This document shows positions 47,527 through 60,855 of a stretch of 64,000 nucleotides of DNA, piece by piece. A program made the position numbers and the translations under genes. The notes beneath the pieces are model-generated. The model was not told the origin of the DNA. It ran no database searches and saw nothing but the letters and a program-made list of their open reading frames with translations. The stretch is from Acorus gramineus (taxonomy: Eukaryota; Streptophyta; Magnoliopsida; Acorales; Acoraceae): NCBI GenBank assembly GCA_030737835.1, contig CM060847.1, positions 8,632,704 to 8,696,703 of the forward strand, in the 5' to 3' direction. Each line of letters starts with the position of its first letter. Position 1 is the stretch's first letter.

Positions 47527-49921
47527 AGTATCGTTTGTGGGAACAAATCTGTCCTTTTTTCGTTTGTATGGTTTCGTCCAAATCGAAACCCTAAAATTCA
47601 AATTTTTTGAAAACATGTTAGGTCTTAATGGTGTCACATTTTGTGGGATCCAGTTACCATAATTAGTTAGAATCAATTTTTAAAATTATAAAAAGGGTAT
47701 AAGTGTTAAGATAAAAGGTAATTATAAGAATAAATGTTTTTCTTAACACTCTTGGCAAGGGGATAAGTGTTAGAATAAAGAATAATTATAAGAATAAATG
47801 AATAGAAAGTAGCTTATTTCCATTTAGTATAAAAAATAATTTACAGTTACCCTGATCTTAAAATAAAAATGAAAATATTTTATTTTACTTAAAAACTGAG
47901 ATATCATTTATCCCAACTTTTTATTCTTTAAAATTAGGACAACTTATTTTCAAAACCTTATCCCTAACTTAAATTGTTTATATAGATGGATGCATGCGAC
48001 ATGCATACTAGTTTTATACATGTGCCAAATGCACCTGATATAACTTCACAACATATGTGTATATATGATATGAATAAGGATATATCCATATTATAAAAAC
48101 CAATTTTGTTTCTGTTGATATATCTACATCACGCAATTATATTTATGAAGGCAAAACAGAAATTTCTTGAGGACTAAATAGCAGGTCAAGCTCAAAGGAC
48201 CACAAAAGTTTTCTGAATGATTGAAGGAAAGTCTCAGAAAAAATAAGAATTGGATCAATGTCAGGAAATGAATTTATTAGATGGTCACACCAAACTTTAA
48301 CTTGGGAACAAAAAAGCCCCATGTTTCTGGAAGGCATTCAGATCACCACCTGGGGAGATGTCAAACTTCGAGTTTATTGAAAGAGAAAAGGAGGCCTAAG
48401 TCGAGTGGGATTTCTTGACATTTACAACAAATTAAAATATAAATGCTCCACTACTGAAAATTGTAAACATAAATATGTAAATGGATGGATGCATAAAGAT
48501 TATAAGCAAATAAATAAATATGCACTACATTTAGGTAAAACTAGAAACCTTTGAATCAAGAATACCATCCAGCAGTGATTTATGCATGGACTCATCTTTC
48601 CTTCTCAGAAAATACGTATAGTCGCTGAAATAGAAGAAGGAACAAAAACAGCATAGGTTGAAGAAACACAAGTAAACAGGCAAAGAATTAGCCAAGGCAT
48701 TCTCAGCATGCTTCCATTTATGAAAATCAACCCTGCTATTTCAGATTTTCTTTTTTCTTTTTCCAATCACATTATATTCTTTCTTTTCCTTCTCTTCAAG
48801 ATATTTTCTCAACCCTTCAAAACCAACTCCTTTCTCATGTCCTTTTTTCCCCTTTTCTTCTTTTTTTTTTTTTCCATATTTTTCATATTTCCCTCCCTCC
48901 TTTCTCATCTCTTTTCTCTTTCTTTCTTTCCTTCTTTCTTTCTTTTCTTTTCAGTATTTCCCAACTCCAATCCTTTTTCTCTCTATTTTTCAATTCAGAA
49001 AAAAAGAAGAAGCAGCGATGATGAATATCATCATCATGGTGCTCGCAAGGTACAGAATTGAAATATAATAAACCTGAAGAAAAGGATTCAAAGAGATAAG
49101 CTCAAGCATCCTGTATTTGAGTCAAAAACAATTACAGATGTGTTTCCAAAGAAGACAGCATCTAGTATCAGGAATAAAGTGTTAACCAGTTCGAACCAGA
49201 AAAGAACAGATTTTCAAAAAGTTATAAACATGACAAAAGACAAGTTTTTTACTCTTTTTTTTTTACCTTCCTTCAATGAACCACTGAACTTCTTTTCACT
49301 GAAAGAACCACCTTAAATGCTAAATACAAAATCTTCGCATCAGATCTAAAGAAGCTGCAGATATCTAACATAAAAATTTCTTTTCATGTATGAGGAACAA
49401 GATATTGTAGTTGGCGTTAGACAGCAGACCTCTTGGATAGTGGGAAGCCGATGTAAAGCCCTTGTTGATTAATGTATTTTTTCTGTAAATATCATGTCAT
49501 GAAAAACATTTAACTAACTGCATAAAGTTAAAAACAATAAGGGTAGCTGTATAATTTTAAAAACACACTACAGGGTAGCTATAGCTTTAAACCCATATTC
49601 AACAAGCTGCAGAAAATGCATGAACGGAAGGGTATAATTCATCAGTGGAGAAGTTGAGCAGCAGCTTAGAAACAAACAATGAAAACTATATTCTTAATCC
49701 ATTTCCAATGCAAATCAAATGTTTTTGCAAGCCAATTGCCTATATCAGAAACACAGCCCGTTTTCATATTGGCCGCCAGAAAAATAAAAGAGAAAACATT
49801 GCGCCGCTGATCAATCACACTTAATATAAATGTCAAATATGAAAACATGAAGATGAGAATATTGTTATTCCAAAAAAAAATGTCTACAGAGGAATATGCA
49901 ATAACAAGAAAACTACATACC

Positions 49922-51410
49922 TCACTGTGCGATGCCAACATTCAAACCATCCTCAATCACAGGACCATTGGAATTAGGAGGTCGTTTCTCATATAATGAG
50001 ATTGCTGGAGGACTGGATCGACAAGCCTCCACTGTCTGCAATGGCATGCAATCAGTGCCATCATTTTCATCCATCACATTCACAGGTGTTTTATTACCCG
50101 TCTCAGAGACAGCCTGAGTGCCAACACCAGATGATTTTTCTGCACCCCGTGAAGAAGACCCAGATGAAGGCTCAGATCTCATTTCCATGTCAGGTGGTTG
50201 CTTAGGAGTGAGGATTGGACATGGAGAAACATCTCGAATCCCATGTTCATTGCTTGAACTACTAGAACTTGTAACCCACATAAACTGTAAGTTATGCCCT
50301 TGCCAGCATTTGCCATTTAAAAATGCTTTCTCAGCTGAACGACGTGTTGTGAAAGTTACACGTGCAGAGCACTTTGCAGATGGATTTGGAACACCATCAC
50401 CAGGATCAATTTCAGGTTCTTCTAACACAATTGCAGATAGATCGCTGAATGATGAGAAATGCTCCTTTAATGCAGAAACCTATGCAAACCAAAATCATTA
50501 GTTAGACAGACAGAGAGCTTCAGTTCATTTATTAAATAAAAGAATGATTAGAAGGCAACAAATCAGAAAACAAAATAAGAAATGAACCAAAACAGCAGCC
50601 TCATACATATACCAATTTTGATCATCATGAATCCAATATTTTATATTAAAGGATTAACTTCTGAGAAGTAAAAAACTTCAACAGACTGCACCGAGGCTCA
50701 TTGGCCTTACTGTAAGTGAGAAATTCAAAATGCCCAATATCCTTATGAACCATGAACCCCTCAACTCACATCTCTACTATTATATAAAGCATTGAAGAAG
50801 AATTGAATCAGCAATTAATAACCCATGATAAAACTCCAAGAGGGTACAAAATAAAGAATGGGAACTATTGTTGAAGAGAAATAAATACTCTTTTTTTTTG
50901 TTTCCATCAATTCAAAAACAAAACACAAAAATCCCAATTTTCACATTTGTTTCCAATTCTCTCTCACAGCTCCATCTGATTTCAATGCTCCTCGCTTAAA
51001 AAGGATGCTCTCTACTTGTGCAGGATAAAATAAACTGTCCACAGGCCCGTTACGATCTCTAAACATCTTGTGTGTGAATAAAGAAGCATAAATTTCCTTC
51101 CCAAATGGAAGACAAACATGAGTAGGGTTAACATGTATTCAAGGTCATTCTTCCATAGTTTCTTTTGCCAGTAGGTTCAGAGCAAAAAGATCCTCCTATC
51201 ACTTCCAATGTTGAGAAATTAAAAAAAAAAATCAGAGAAATGGACAAGAAGAAATTAAATAGTGAAAAAAAATGAGCCTAAAAAGTGGACAGACTCCATG
51301 AATCGCAGCTACAGAATAAGAATTTGTTCGCTCAGAGAAAATAAATATAACATTCAAGTATTCAACATCAATCAGGAGTGACATCCATCAAAAGAAACTA
51401 TTTTGAACAC

Positions 51411-51452
<42 letters not shown>

Positions 51453-54400
51453 CTTACATCTGCAAGATCAGCTGGTAGAGGAGGGAGAATTCTAAAAGCA
51501 GTGGGACGGTTGTCCAGTTTATATCTATTAACTGGAGCAGGAGCAGCTAGCTGTGTTGCTGCCCGTGCTGTCGATTTCAAACTCTTCGGTGACTGTTCTG
51601 GAATTAATGAATTCATTTTTGAGGAGGGTGTAACAGGTATCTCTCCCGAACAGCTAAGATCTACAGAAGTTGCAGATTCTAGGCTAGCCACAATAATACC
51701 AGAATCTGTGGATCTAGGAGTTGTAGATTTGGCAACATCAGATGCCTGATCAACTTTTTGTCTTTTAGCCGTTTGCTCAGAGCTTATCTCTCCTTTATTA
51801 ACTGTACCAGCCTGCAGTTGAGCCAAAACATATCAGGTATAGCTCTGTGAGATACTAATTGACAAAGAGTTCTTTTTAATAGGAAACTTCTAAACAATAT
51901 TCTTTTTTTTTTTATGAGACTTGGGACATAACTATGCCAATGCAGTTCATAATAATAATAACAAAACGGTTGGCACTCCAAAGGGGAAATTTAAATCTTC
52001 CATATTTGATTCTTCCTTCTTTCAATTCTTCTACAAATGAGAAGGCCAAACTAAAAGGGTTTACATTGGTCCAAATTTTTGAGAAAGGTTAACCTCAAAA
52101 TCGTATTAACTGGTTAACAAAAAAGCCAACAAAATGAGTACACTAAAGCAAATGAATATATAGAGTTTAAGAAAGACATAATCCAGCTTACAGTCAGAAA
52201 TAATCACCTAGAATTATCATTATAAATCCATATACATTTTCCAGGACTTTTGGAATCCTAGGAGCACGTCACATATTTGTAAAAGGAAAATGTATGACAG
52301 TGGCTATATTTGACATGTGCATATTATAGCAGCAGATGGACTTACTTGTTTCTCAAGTTCATCCAATTGACGCCGAAATTTATTGCGCTTTAGGTCCAAC
52401 TCCTCCTGCTTCTTGCGAAGCTCTTCCTTCAAGAGTTCCAACTCGAGTTTCTTTTGTGAGGACAGTGTTACCTTGGGGCTATTTGATGCCAGAGTTTTTG
52501 GAGGAACACTGGCGGGCAAAGGGACACCAGGAAGCATATTGTTGGTCTCCTTTGAAACTGCAGATGGAAGATTGTCTTTGCCTTTTGATGCAACGAAGTG
52601 GTTTTGTTTTCCTTTATCACTAATGGGTGAGCACAAGGCAGAGGTCATGAACCCACCATGGGAGGTTACAGGCACTGCCTTCATGCTGCCTTCCCCTTCG
52701 CTGGGAATACTATCCCGATTAGCCCACCATAGTTTAATGAAACGGTTACCCATCACAGCATCTGGTGCTTTCAAAGCAGCCTCTGCTTCTTCCCTTTTCT
52801 GAAACTGAACAAAAGCTTTTTCGCTATTGTGAGGTATGTATATATCAATGACTTCACCAAATTTTTGGAAATGTGAGAGAAGTGCCTCCCTCTTATTGGT
52901 TTTTAGGGGAATACCATTGACAAAAAGAGTTCGCAATGCTTTCTGAGGCATTTTGCCAACATTGCGTGCAGAAACTGAGCGCAGCTTTGGCAATGGAACA
53001 GAATTAATAAATGTAGGAGGAACCTCCTGGGAAACACTCTGTCTCTGACGAGAAGAACCAGGGATATTGGTTACTGGTTCTTCCTCAGCTCTCCTTGTTT
53101 CCTTTCCAAGATAATCTATGGCAGACACAGAGTTATCTATTTTGTTTTTCATCTCTACCTTCTTTCCTGATCCAATTCGACCCCAGACAGATTCAGTTGC
53201 ATTCTGTGTGCTAACATTCCCTGCTATGTGTCCATCCAGATGTTCACTGTCAATGCTGTCAGATGGCCGAAAAATCTGCTGATCAGAAGGATCAGCCCAC
53301 ACTGATTCAGTGTCATCAACTTTTGGTGAGGGAAGTCTCAAAAGAGCACCCGATGTATTGGGACAGTCATTGTTCCACAGAGGCTGATCAGGATCATAGA
53401 CATCTGTTTCGCCATCAATATCAGAAGCAGATACACCCGCATTGACTACTATATCATCAGTGGAAGCAGATTTGCTAATTCTACTGGGTAAGGATTTGTT
53501 GTTCATCAATAGGCTTGGGGAAGCAGAAACAGGAGGCATTGAACCTTTGCCGGTTTGGTTTCCCATTGCATGAGTATTTGGAATAGAAACTGGAAGATTG
53601 AACTGTGAAAGACTCTGAAATGAAGAATTAAATTATTAGCTGCAGTGTAATTGCTTCAACAGGAATTAAATCGAGCACAGGACTATATTAGAAGAAAAAA
53701 TTAGGAAAAGGCTTGAGCAATTGAAAATGAGTATACCTGAACATCCTCCACGACAATGCGATTCAATCCATGCTCCATAGGACACATATCACCTCTTAAA
53801 CAAAATCCACGTTCCTCAAAATCTCTACAGCGTTGGCGAGGCATCCCCATTGGCAGAGAAGGAAAAGGCGGATGAAGAGGCCCAGGCAACCCAAGAGCAT
53901 TGAGTGGATCCAGGCCCCCATTGGGCATCCCAGGAATAAAGTTAAAGGCACCCCAAGGCATGCTTTGAGTACCTGCTGCACTAGGTAACCCAGATCCCAC
54001 AAAAAGACTATGATGTGCAGGACCTTGAGCAGCCATTTGTGTCGCAAGATCCAGGGTGTCAATGTTGTTAAATCTTAAATCCTGTTGGCTCCACGGGCCA
54101 CCAGATCTGCCTCTTCCTTTAGATAAAGGACGACCATAGGATGTTGAAGAATCTATACGAGTGCCAGAATCAGAGCGGAATGTCTGGGGTGGTCTGGCCC
54201 GTTGGCCCAAATCAAAAGGACCTCGAGAGACTGTGCCGGTGCCAAGACGTCGCTTCTCAAGCTTGTCAGAGGGGCCAACATTACTTTGTCTCTGAATCTC
54301 ACCAGACTGGGGATCATTTCCATGGAAAATTTGACCATTTTCAAAATATCCTTTCCTTTTTCTAGTCGGCTTCCTTGTGAGCAATTCTTCAGAGTCATTG

Positions 54401-57400
54401 ATGAAATTCTGAGATTGGCTGTCCCGCCTACGATGTTTATGATTGCGGTCATCATCATCATCGTCACTGAAGTCTTTCTCTTCAGGATCACTTTTGTCGG
54501 AACCGGATGAAGTAGGAATTTTCTCCATATTCAAGGTTGAATTTCTCAGTTCTACAGGGTCTACTGTGATGGGAGTTGTGGATAGTTCAGCTTGCTTGAT
54601 AGTTTCCAAATCCTCAGAGTTTTTCACAATTGATCCATCTTCTAGGGACTGGAACAGTTTTGTAACAAATGGCTTTGTACCTATGATATTGGCAAAGTTG
54701 ACACATTAAAAAGCCATACAAAGTAATGAAACAGGCAAGAAAAGACATCAGTTAGTAAAAATCCTTTTCCATGCTGATGCCATAAGTAAATGTTATTAAA
54801 AAATTATTATAATAAAATATTATAAAAGTTAAATTTATACTGAAGCTAACATATCAACCATGTTTGACTATAACAATTTCCATTAAGAGCTCTATGGGAT
54901 GTGCTTTCCAGTCTACGTGCTTCAGTGATGTTCTGGAAAACCTTGAGATGTGGAGTGCTGGGAATAGAATTAAAAGCAAAAGGGATAGAAGTAAAATCCC
55001 AAAAATTTCACGACCTTTGGTCCCGATGGGTGTGTGAGTCATTTGACTTGTGAGAAACCAAGCAATTTTCAAAGGGGACCTGGTTGTTGAAAACATTTTG
55101 GCGTCCACCGCAAGGTTCATCAAGGATAGAGTGTATATATAACAAGAGTGTGGGGATGGATTTCTTAACATAAAATTGTATATTGAGGAGTGAGGTTGTA
55201 ACACGAGCCATGGCGGTAACTAGGTCTACGACCGCTGTGACCGGGAAGAGGTTTGTGGGTCCGGTCTTGATCATGTTTTCCAATGATTTGATAATATCAA
55301 AAATAGAGTACAAGGGATTCTTAGAACAGTACAATATGTATTTCTACATTGCTGAGTCATTGTTTCAGCACAAGAACCCAGGAATTTCTAAACTAATTGC
55401 TGCAAGGCACATATAATTAGTTCGCGAACAGCCTAAAAGGCATAACTTAAATAATGGTTCTAAAATGCCAGTATTCAAAATAATTTCCAGTGTCTAGAGA
55501 AAGCCTCAAACCTCTATACCAGATGCCCTATTTTTATTGGTGGCGATGTGTTTGAGCAGAAATCAAGACCATGGTTGAAAGCATCCATTTTCAGAAACTA
55601 ATATAAAAAGTTCACTCTCAGATATAAGAGAAGAATGAGTTCCAGAAATGCAATATATAAACACAAAGAACATACAAAAAAAAAAAACAGAAGATCCGTA
55701 TTATTCTTCCATCCATTTCAATGATCCCATTTGCACTTCTTCATCCAATGATCATATGTAAACAACGGAGAATTCCAAAGAGGGTTGATCATAAAAAATC
55801 AAAGAATAAACAGAAACACTCCAGCACATAAGCGAATCTATCAAAATTATTGATCTTCCATTTTGATGGCAATGGGAAAAAATAAGCATATATGGGTTAT
55901 GTGTATGTCTGACTAACATAAGCCAAACTTATACTTGCACCACATCACCTAAACTTTAAATATTAAACAAAACAGCTTTATATCCATGTAAGCAGAATAA
56001 AATACCTTGGCCTAAAAAATCCACCAAATTCTCAATACAAAGTTTCTGCAATTCCTTCATGGGTTTGTCCTTCTTTAATAGAGCTGTCACATATTCGGCA
56101 AGAATCACTGGGTCAGCCTCAGTCCTGCAGAGCGAAACAAGAAAAATTGTAACAAGATATTGGCTATAATATTTTACGGATGCATTATGCTCTGCCTTAC
56201 CTTGACAGAAAGTAGAAGCTGCAACGGCATTCAACTCAAAAATCACATTACAATTATTTACAGGATTTTTTTTAAAAAATCAAGAAATTCATCTTTAACA
56301 ATGGATTGCATTGTTTTGTATTTGACCACAAAAATAATGTCACTTATTTTTCCCAATAACTAATTCAACAAAAAAAACTATCCAGAAAATATTTCAGTTA
56401 TCTTGGCATAGGTTCTAAGATGATGAAAATTTTTCAGTTATCTTGGCCCACAAAGTTTAAATTTTGCAAGAGTAATTACTGCCACATACAGTCCCATCTA
56501 GTTTTTAAGCTGCACTATTGTATGAAGGTAGATATATAAATGTCACAGAAAAGAACATTCCCTCCCTATATAGCAAGCTCAATCATATGAATGCATACTG
56601 TAAGCATTAGAAAAAGGGAAAAGTAAGCTTGCTCCAATGTGCATATTGTGGCAGAGGTATAGTACTTTCCAATAATGAATTCCCTTTTTGCATACTGGTG
56701 CAAACTGAGTTGTGCAAGACTCTATGAAGTACCAAGATCGAATACGCATTTGGCTTGTTCTGGTTATCTGTTTCTGAACATGTCATTTGACAATCATTTC
56801 AGAAATCTTGGAAAGATATTGACTACAACATGATTACATTCGCACAATAGAGACTGAAATGTAAAAAAAAAAAAAGTTAGTTAATTATCTGAACATTTTT
56901 ATCACTTCTTGGATTGTTTTTTATAATTCTTAAAATCTTTTGGGAATGTCAAAGATTCCTTCTATAGTCTTCTAGGATGGACTAGTGTATATAAGTGAAT
57001 GTTGGTTACTTCTTTTACTCTGGGTGAGATTTTGGTTAAATTATCTATCTAACATAATTTTGGTTTGCCAAAATAAGGGATGCCTAATCAAGCATTTCAT
57101 CTATAAAAAAATGGAACACATAAATTCATAATCACATTCGATCACCATCGACAATGTTCTATTTTCACCAGGGGATGGGTTAGAGCCCACCACCATTAGC
57201 CCTTTCATGGTATTGATAATGACAGTAACATATCCATTGCTAAAAGGGGTTACCTCATACACCATTTTGTGAAAAATGATTGGTAAGAACTAAGAAGTAA
57301 CACAACCATTGCTTTCAAAAAAAAAAAAAAGCACCTCAACCATGAGTGAAAACTGTAAGGTCTGGAGCAGTGGGAAGAGAATGTGACCTATGGAATTTTC

Positions 57401-58569
57401 CTTTACTGGAATTGTGAATAATAATTTGGTACCAATTTCTCAAACAAAAAATAAAATAGTGGGGGGAGGAGAACATGGCCTATGACCATGTGCCCGCTGA
57501 AGATGAGTCTGCGACACAAAGATAGTGCCTTGGTTAACATAGTATTTGAAAGAACGAGGGCGACACAAGATATAGCCAATGATAAATCAAACTTTTCTAT
57601 TGGATATTGATGGCCCAAACACATTATTAATGTTTTTTTTTTTGAAATAAGATTGGAGGGTCATACTGGCCCCCATTAAATTAAATTGTATGGCATTACC
57701 ACAGTGCCTTTTCTAATTCCTGACCTTTCAGTTTAGCATTATATGAGTATCCACCCCTTGTAACAAAGCACACACACACACACACATGTAGGGTGGGTAG
57801 GGGGGAGGGATATTGGACATAGAAATCATTGGGAGTTCATCATATTCTTGAAGCCAAAATGACTGAATGTAAGGGAACCTCTTGAAGACTCATAGTTTGA
57901 GTAGGTTATTAGTGTATGTATCTGTAATTTCCAGAAATTCCATAACGTTACTTCCATATGAGTTAATGATCACTCATTCCTTCCTCACAATCATCAACAT
58001 GTCTGATTGGTGCTTTAGCTGCACATTTCAGTGCCTTTGAAAACATAACCCCAGTTTTAAGCAACTCTTGATCATCCTTCAACAAACTCTTAGTTAATCC
58101 CAATGATTACAAATCCGCCATATTATCCAATCCATTCCAAATCCTCCACCCATCCATCTCCATGGCTTGTTTACACATACGCTCAGATTTCTTTCCATCT
58201 TCCCAACACCCTCCATTCCGCATCGCAACACTCACAGAAAACCAGGCCATCTAGTGATACCATCAGCTGTTTTGGTTTCCAACCACTCCTCTTCTCTTCC
58301 CATCACCATCAGTTTCAATCATAGTCGATGTCTTCCATAAGAACAAACCAACAATTCAACAATAACAAACCATTCAAGAAGAAATTCAAACATTTCAGAT
58401 ACTTCCGAACTCGATTTCCAAAACCAGGGTTTACATTCCACTTCCGCAGCTAAAACTCCAAAATCCATCCAAATGAAATCCCTATAAGAAAAGACAAGAG
58501 CAGAACTTACAGGGGTCCGAGATTCTTGACAAGGTATCCCGTGATGGAGGACTCCTCATCGTTCCTCAT
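49922..58569 (-). CDS. CCCH zinc-finger/RRM protein, RBM26/27-like (plant C3H27/C3H41 type)
   Basis: Six exons on the minus strand (58569-58511, 56124-56006, 54680-53737, 53614-52346, 51811-51458, 50479-49922) join in phase to 1100 aa. An N-terminal PWI-like domain (about 1-70) has LGPLTEADPVILAEYVTALL and KELQKLCIENLVDFL, as in human RBM26/27. A Ser/Asp- and Arg-rich linker follows. One CCCH finger C-x8-C-x5-C-x3-H is at C344, C353, C359, H363. RRM1 (about 602-675) has LFVNGI and KAFVQF. A charged coiled coil lies at about 759-797. A second RRM-like fold (about 899-984) is split over the last intron. Human relatives work with the nuclear exosome targeting PAXT complex; a nuclear RNA-binding role is inferred. 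Intron 1 is 2.4 kb. A CT/CA microsatellite abuts the exon 5 donor. The start is the only ATG before the PWI block in exon 1. Confidence 0.92.
51409..51452. repeat. GT/GA compound microsatellite at a splice donor
   Basis: A (GT)n run passes directly into a (GA)n run. On the gene strand this is a CT/CA repeat starting right after the GTAAGT donor of exon 5 of the CCCH/RRM gene. Confidence 0.9.
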
Positions 58570-59121
58570 CTGCGTGAGACCCCTTGAAGCCGAGCCGAGC
58601 GAACGGAATACAAAACCCTAGCATGCCATGGAAGGTCGGAAGGCGAAGGTCGGAGGGACCGATGGCAGAACCGCAAATAGGGATGAACAGATGGCGTTTT
58701 CAATAAACGCCGACGGATTGGGTGTCGTCGGAGAGGGAGTTGTTTCGTTTTCGGAGGTGAAGTTGAAGTAACAGCGATTCTCAATCAAAAATTGATTGGG
58801 GGAAATAAAAATGGAACGACAAGCGACCTGGAAAAAAAAAAAAAAGGGGTTTGGATTTTTTAATATTGCGTTTCGTCTGTTTGATCATCACCGTCGCATG
58901 ATGATCCGACGACTAGAACCGGCGCATGCATGTTTATGGAAAATATGGAACCTGTGAGTACTGCCATGTGAACGGACGCTTCCTTTTTTTTTTCCATCTG
59001 AGAAATCTGGACCGTCCAATAAAATCATATCAGATCCAGAAGACCCCCAAAATGCATCCCTAAACGGGTCTTATCAAATCCAGATTCATTTGAAGCCTTC
59101 ATTTTCCTTTATTTAATTTAA

Positions 59122-59160
59122 TCTATATTACTATATAAAAGTCTCTTAAACCAAAAACCT
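59122..59160 (+). mobile_element. Possible Helitron 5' terminus
   Basis: TCTATATTACTATATAAAAG follows a host A (A|TC). This is the form of many plant Helitron 5' ends. No 3' hairpin with CTRR end could be placed with confidence, so only the terminus is annotated. Downstream direct repeats of about 100 bp (near 59259 and 59607, TCTATTCAATyCCATGAAAA) may be internal to the element. Confidence 0.4.
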
Positions 59161-59508
59161 GCCGTTTGACCTTTTTGCCCTTGTCAATTCATTCAATCCC
59201 ATTACAGCCCATTCACACCACTTTAATCACAACCATTTTTTCATTTTACCCTTACATTTCTATTCAATTCCATGAAAATCCATTTACATTATTTTAATCC
59301 CATTCATAGTATATTATAATACATACATTTCATTGTGTAACATATTTATTAGCTTATGATTAAATTTGATTATTATAATATTATTAGGATAAGAAGATGC
59401 TTATGAAATGAAAGAATATTCATAATATAATTTACACAAAAAAAAAACCGTTTTAGTCTTGTGTGGAGTCAACAATAAATTTATTCCAATACATACATTT
59501 AATCATAT

Positions 59509-59510
<2 letters not shown>

Positions 59511-59559
<49 letters not shown>
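59511..59559. repeat. (TA)n microsatellite
   Basis: An uninterrupted TA run of about 48 bp. Confidence 0.95.
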
Positions 59560-59561
<2 letters not shown>

Positions 59562-60370
59562 TAAAATCATGTTAATAATTTACATAAATTATATGTATTT
59601 AAAAGTTCTATTCAATCCCATGAAAATCCATTCATATCATTGTAATCTCATTCATAATTTATTCCACTACACACATTTCATCATATCATGTATGGCATAT
59701 TAAAATTTTAAGCTTCACATTTCGTCATACTTATATGATGACTAATATAAATATATCATAAAATAATATTAAAATTTTACATCAATTATGATAAAATTAA
59801 ATTAATATATTTATTAACTTATAATTAAATTGATAATCAAATGAGATTAACATTCTAATTAAATGATTAATATGAAATATGACTTTAATATTAAAAGAAT
59901 GACCGCAACAACAAAAAATCTTAATATTTGCATTAAAAAATGATAATTAATATATAAATTTATTTATTTAATATTTATTGTTCCCAATACTTTCATAATT
60001 GTTTAAATTAGGATATATATAAAAGATATGATGAAATCCATTTAAAGTTTGTATATAATTTGCATATTAATTTATCAATAAAAATATGAAATCTATTTAA
60101 ATTTTATCTTTAATTTGAATGTTAATTTGATTTTATTTTGAATTATAAGAAAATCTGAAGATTAAGGAGACAAGATTGTGTGTCCCATGATATTGATTAT
60201 ATTTTTTTAATATTTAAATTCAAATGTGTTGCTTAAATTTGGAATGGTAAAAAAAAGAACAAACCCAAAAATTTAATAATATTTGCTTTCAAAATTTCTA
60301 ATTAATATATCAATAGATGAAATTAATATTGGTAATGCTCCCTTTTTTTAAGTTTGAAAATTTTAACAAT

Positions 60371-60855
60371 ATATAGACAATATAATTACACAAAAATATT
60401 TACTTTTCCTTATTTCAAAAAAAATATTTCATCATTATGATTATAATTATATGTAAAATAAATTGTGAACAAATCCAATGTCACGCTTAATATGTATCTT
60501 ACCTATGGTTCGTTTCTAAATTTATTAAAATGTCTATATCTATTCTATACAACTTATATATATACTACAGATCTTGGAAATACTTTCATTTGACACTTTT
60601 ATCATAATTGATGTAAAATTTTATATAGACAATATAATTACACAAAAATATTTACTTTTCCTTATTTCAAAAAAAATATTTCATCATTATGATTATAATT
60701 AAATGTAAAATAAATTGTGAACAAATCCAATGTCACGCTTAATATGTATCTTACCTATGGTTCGTTTCTAAATTTATTAAAATGTCTATATCTATTCTAT
60801 ACAACTTATATATATACTACAGATCTTGGAAATACTTTCATTTGACACTTTTATC
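60371..60855. repeat. Near-identical direct duplication, period 252 bp
   Basis: A segment of about 233 bp at 60371-60603 recurs at 60623-60855. Both copies start ATATAGACAATATAATTACA and end TTTGACACTTTTATC. I see a single difference between them (AATTATATG against AATTAAATG). A spacer of about 19 bp, ATAATTGATGTAAAA, separates them. The duplication is recent or gene-converted. Confidence 0.9.

Larger units (their letters stand above)
42919..49921. other. 7-kb convergent intergenic region (RST1 3' / CCCH protein 3')
   Basis: No gene is supported. A possible RST1 3'-UTR intron runs from AAG|GTATGG at 42924 to TTTTGGCAG at 43399. The remaining UTR would then extend to about 44200; it includes a 127-residue open frame (43716-44099) with no recognisable domain. 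After that come a foldback element, a family A repeat, a short GC-richer patch (45430-45870), two tandem duplications, and AT-rich DNA. The part from about 48150 to 49921 probably holds the 3' UTR of the minus-strand CCCH gene. Confidence 0.55.

Noticed and set aside
48708-49061. 117-residue open frame rich in Phe/Ser/Leu
   Set aside because: Caused by a long pyrimidine tract (TTTCTTTC, CCTTTT runs); no domain.
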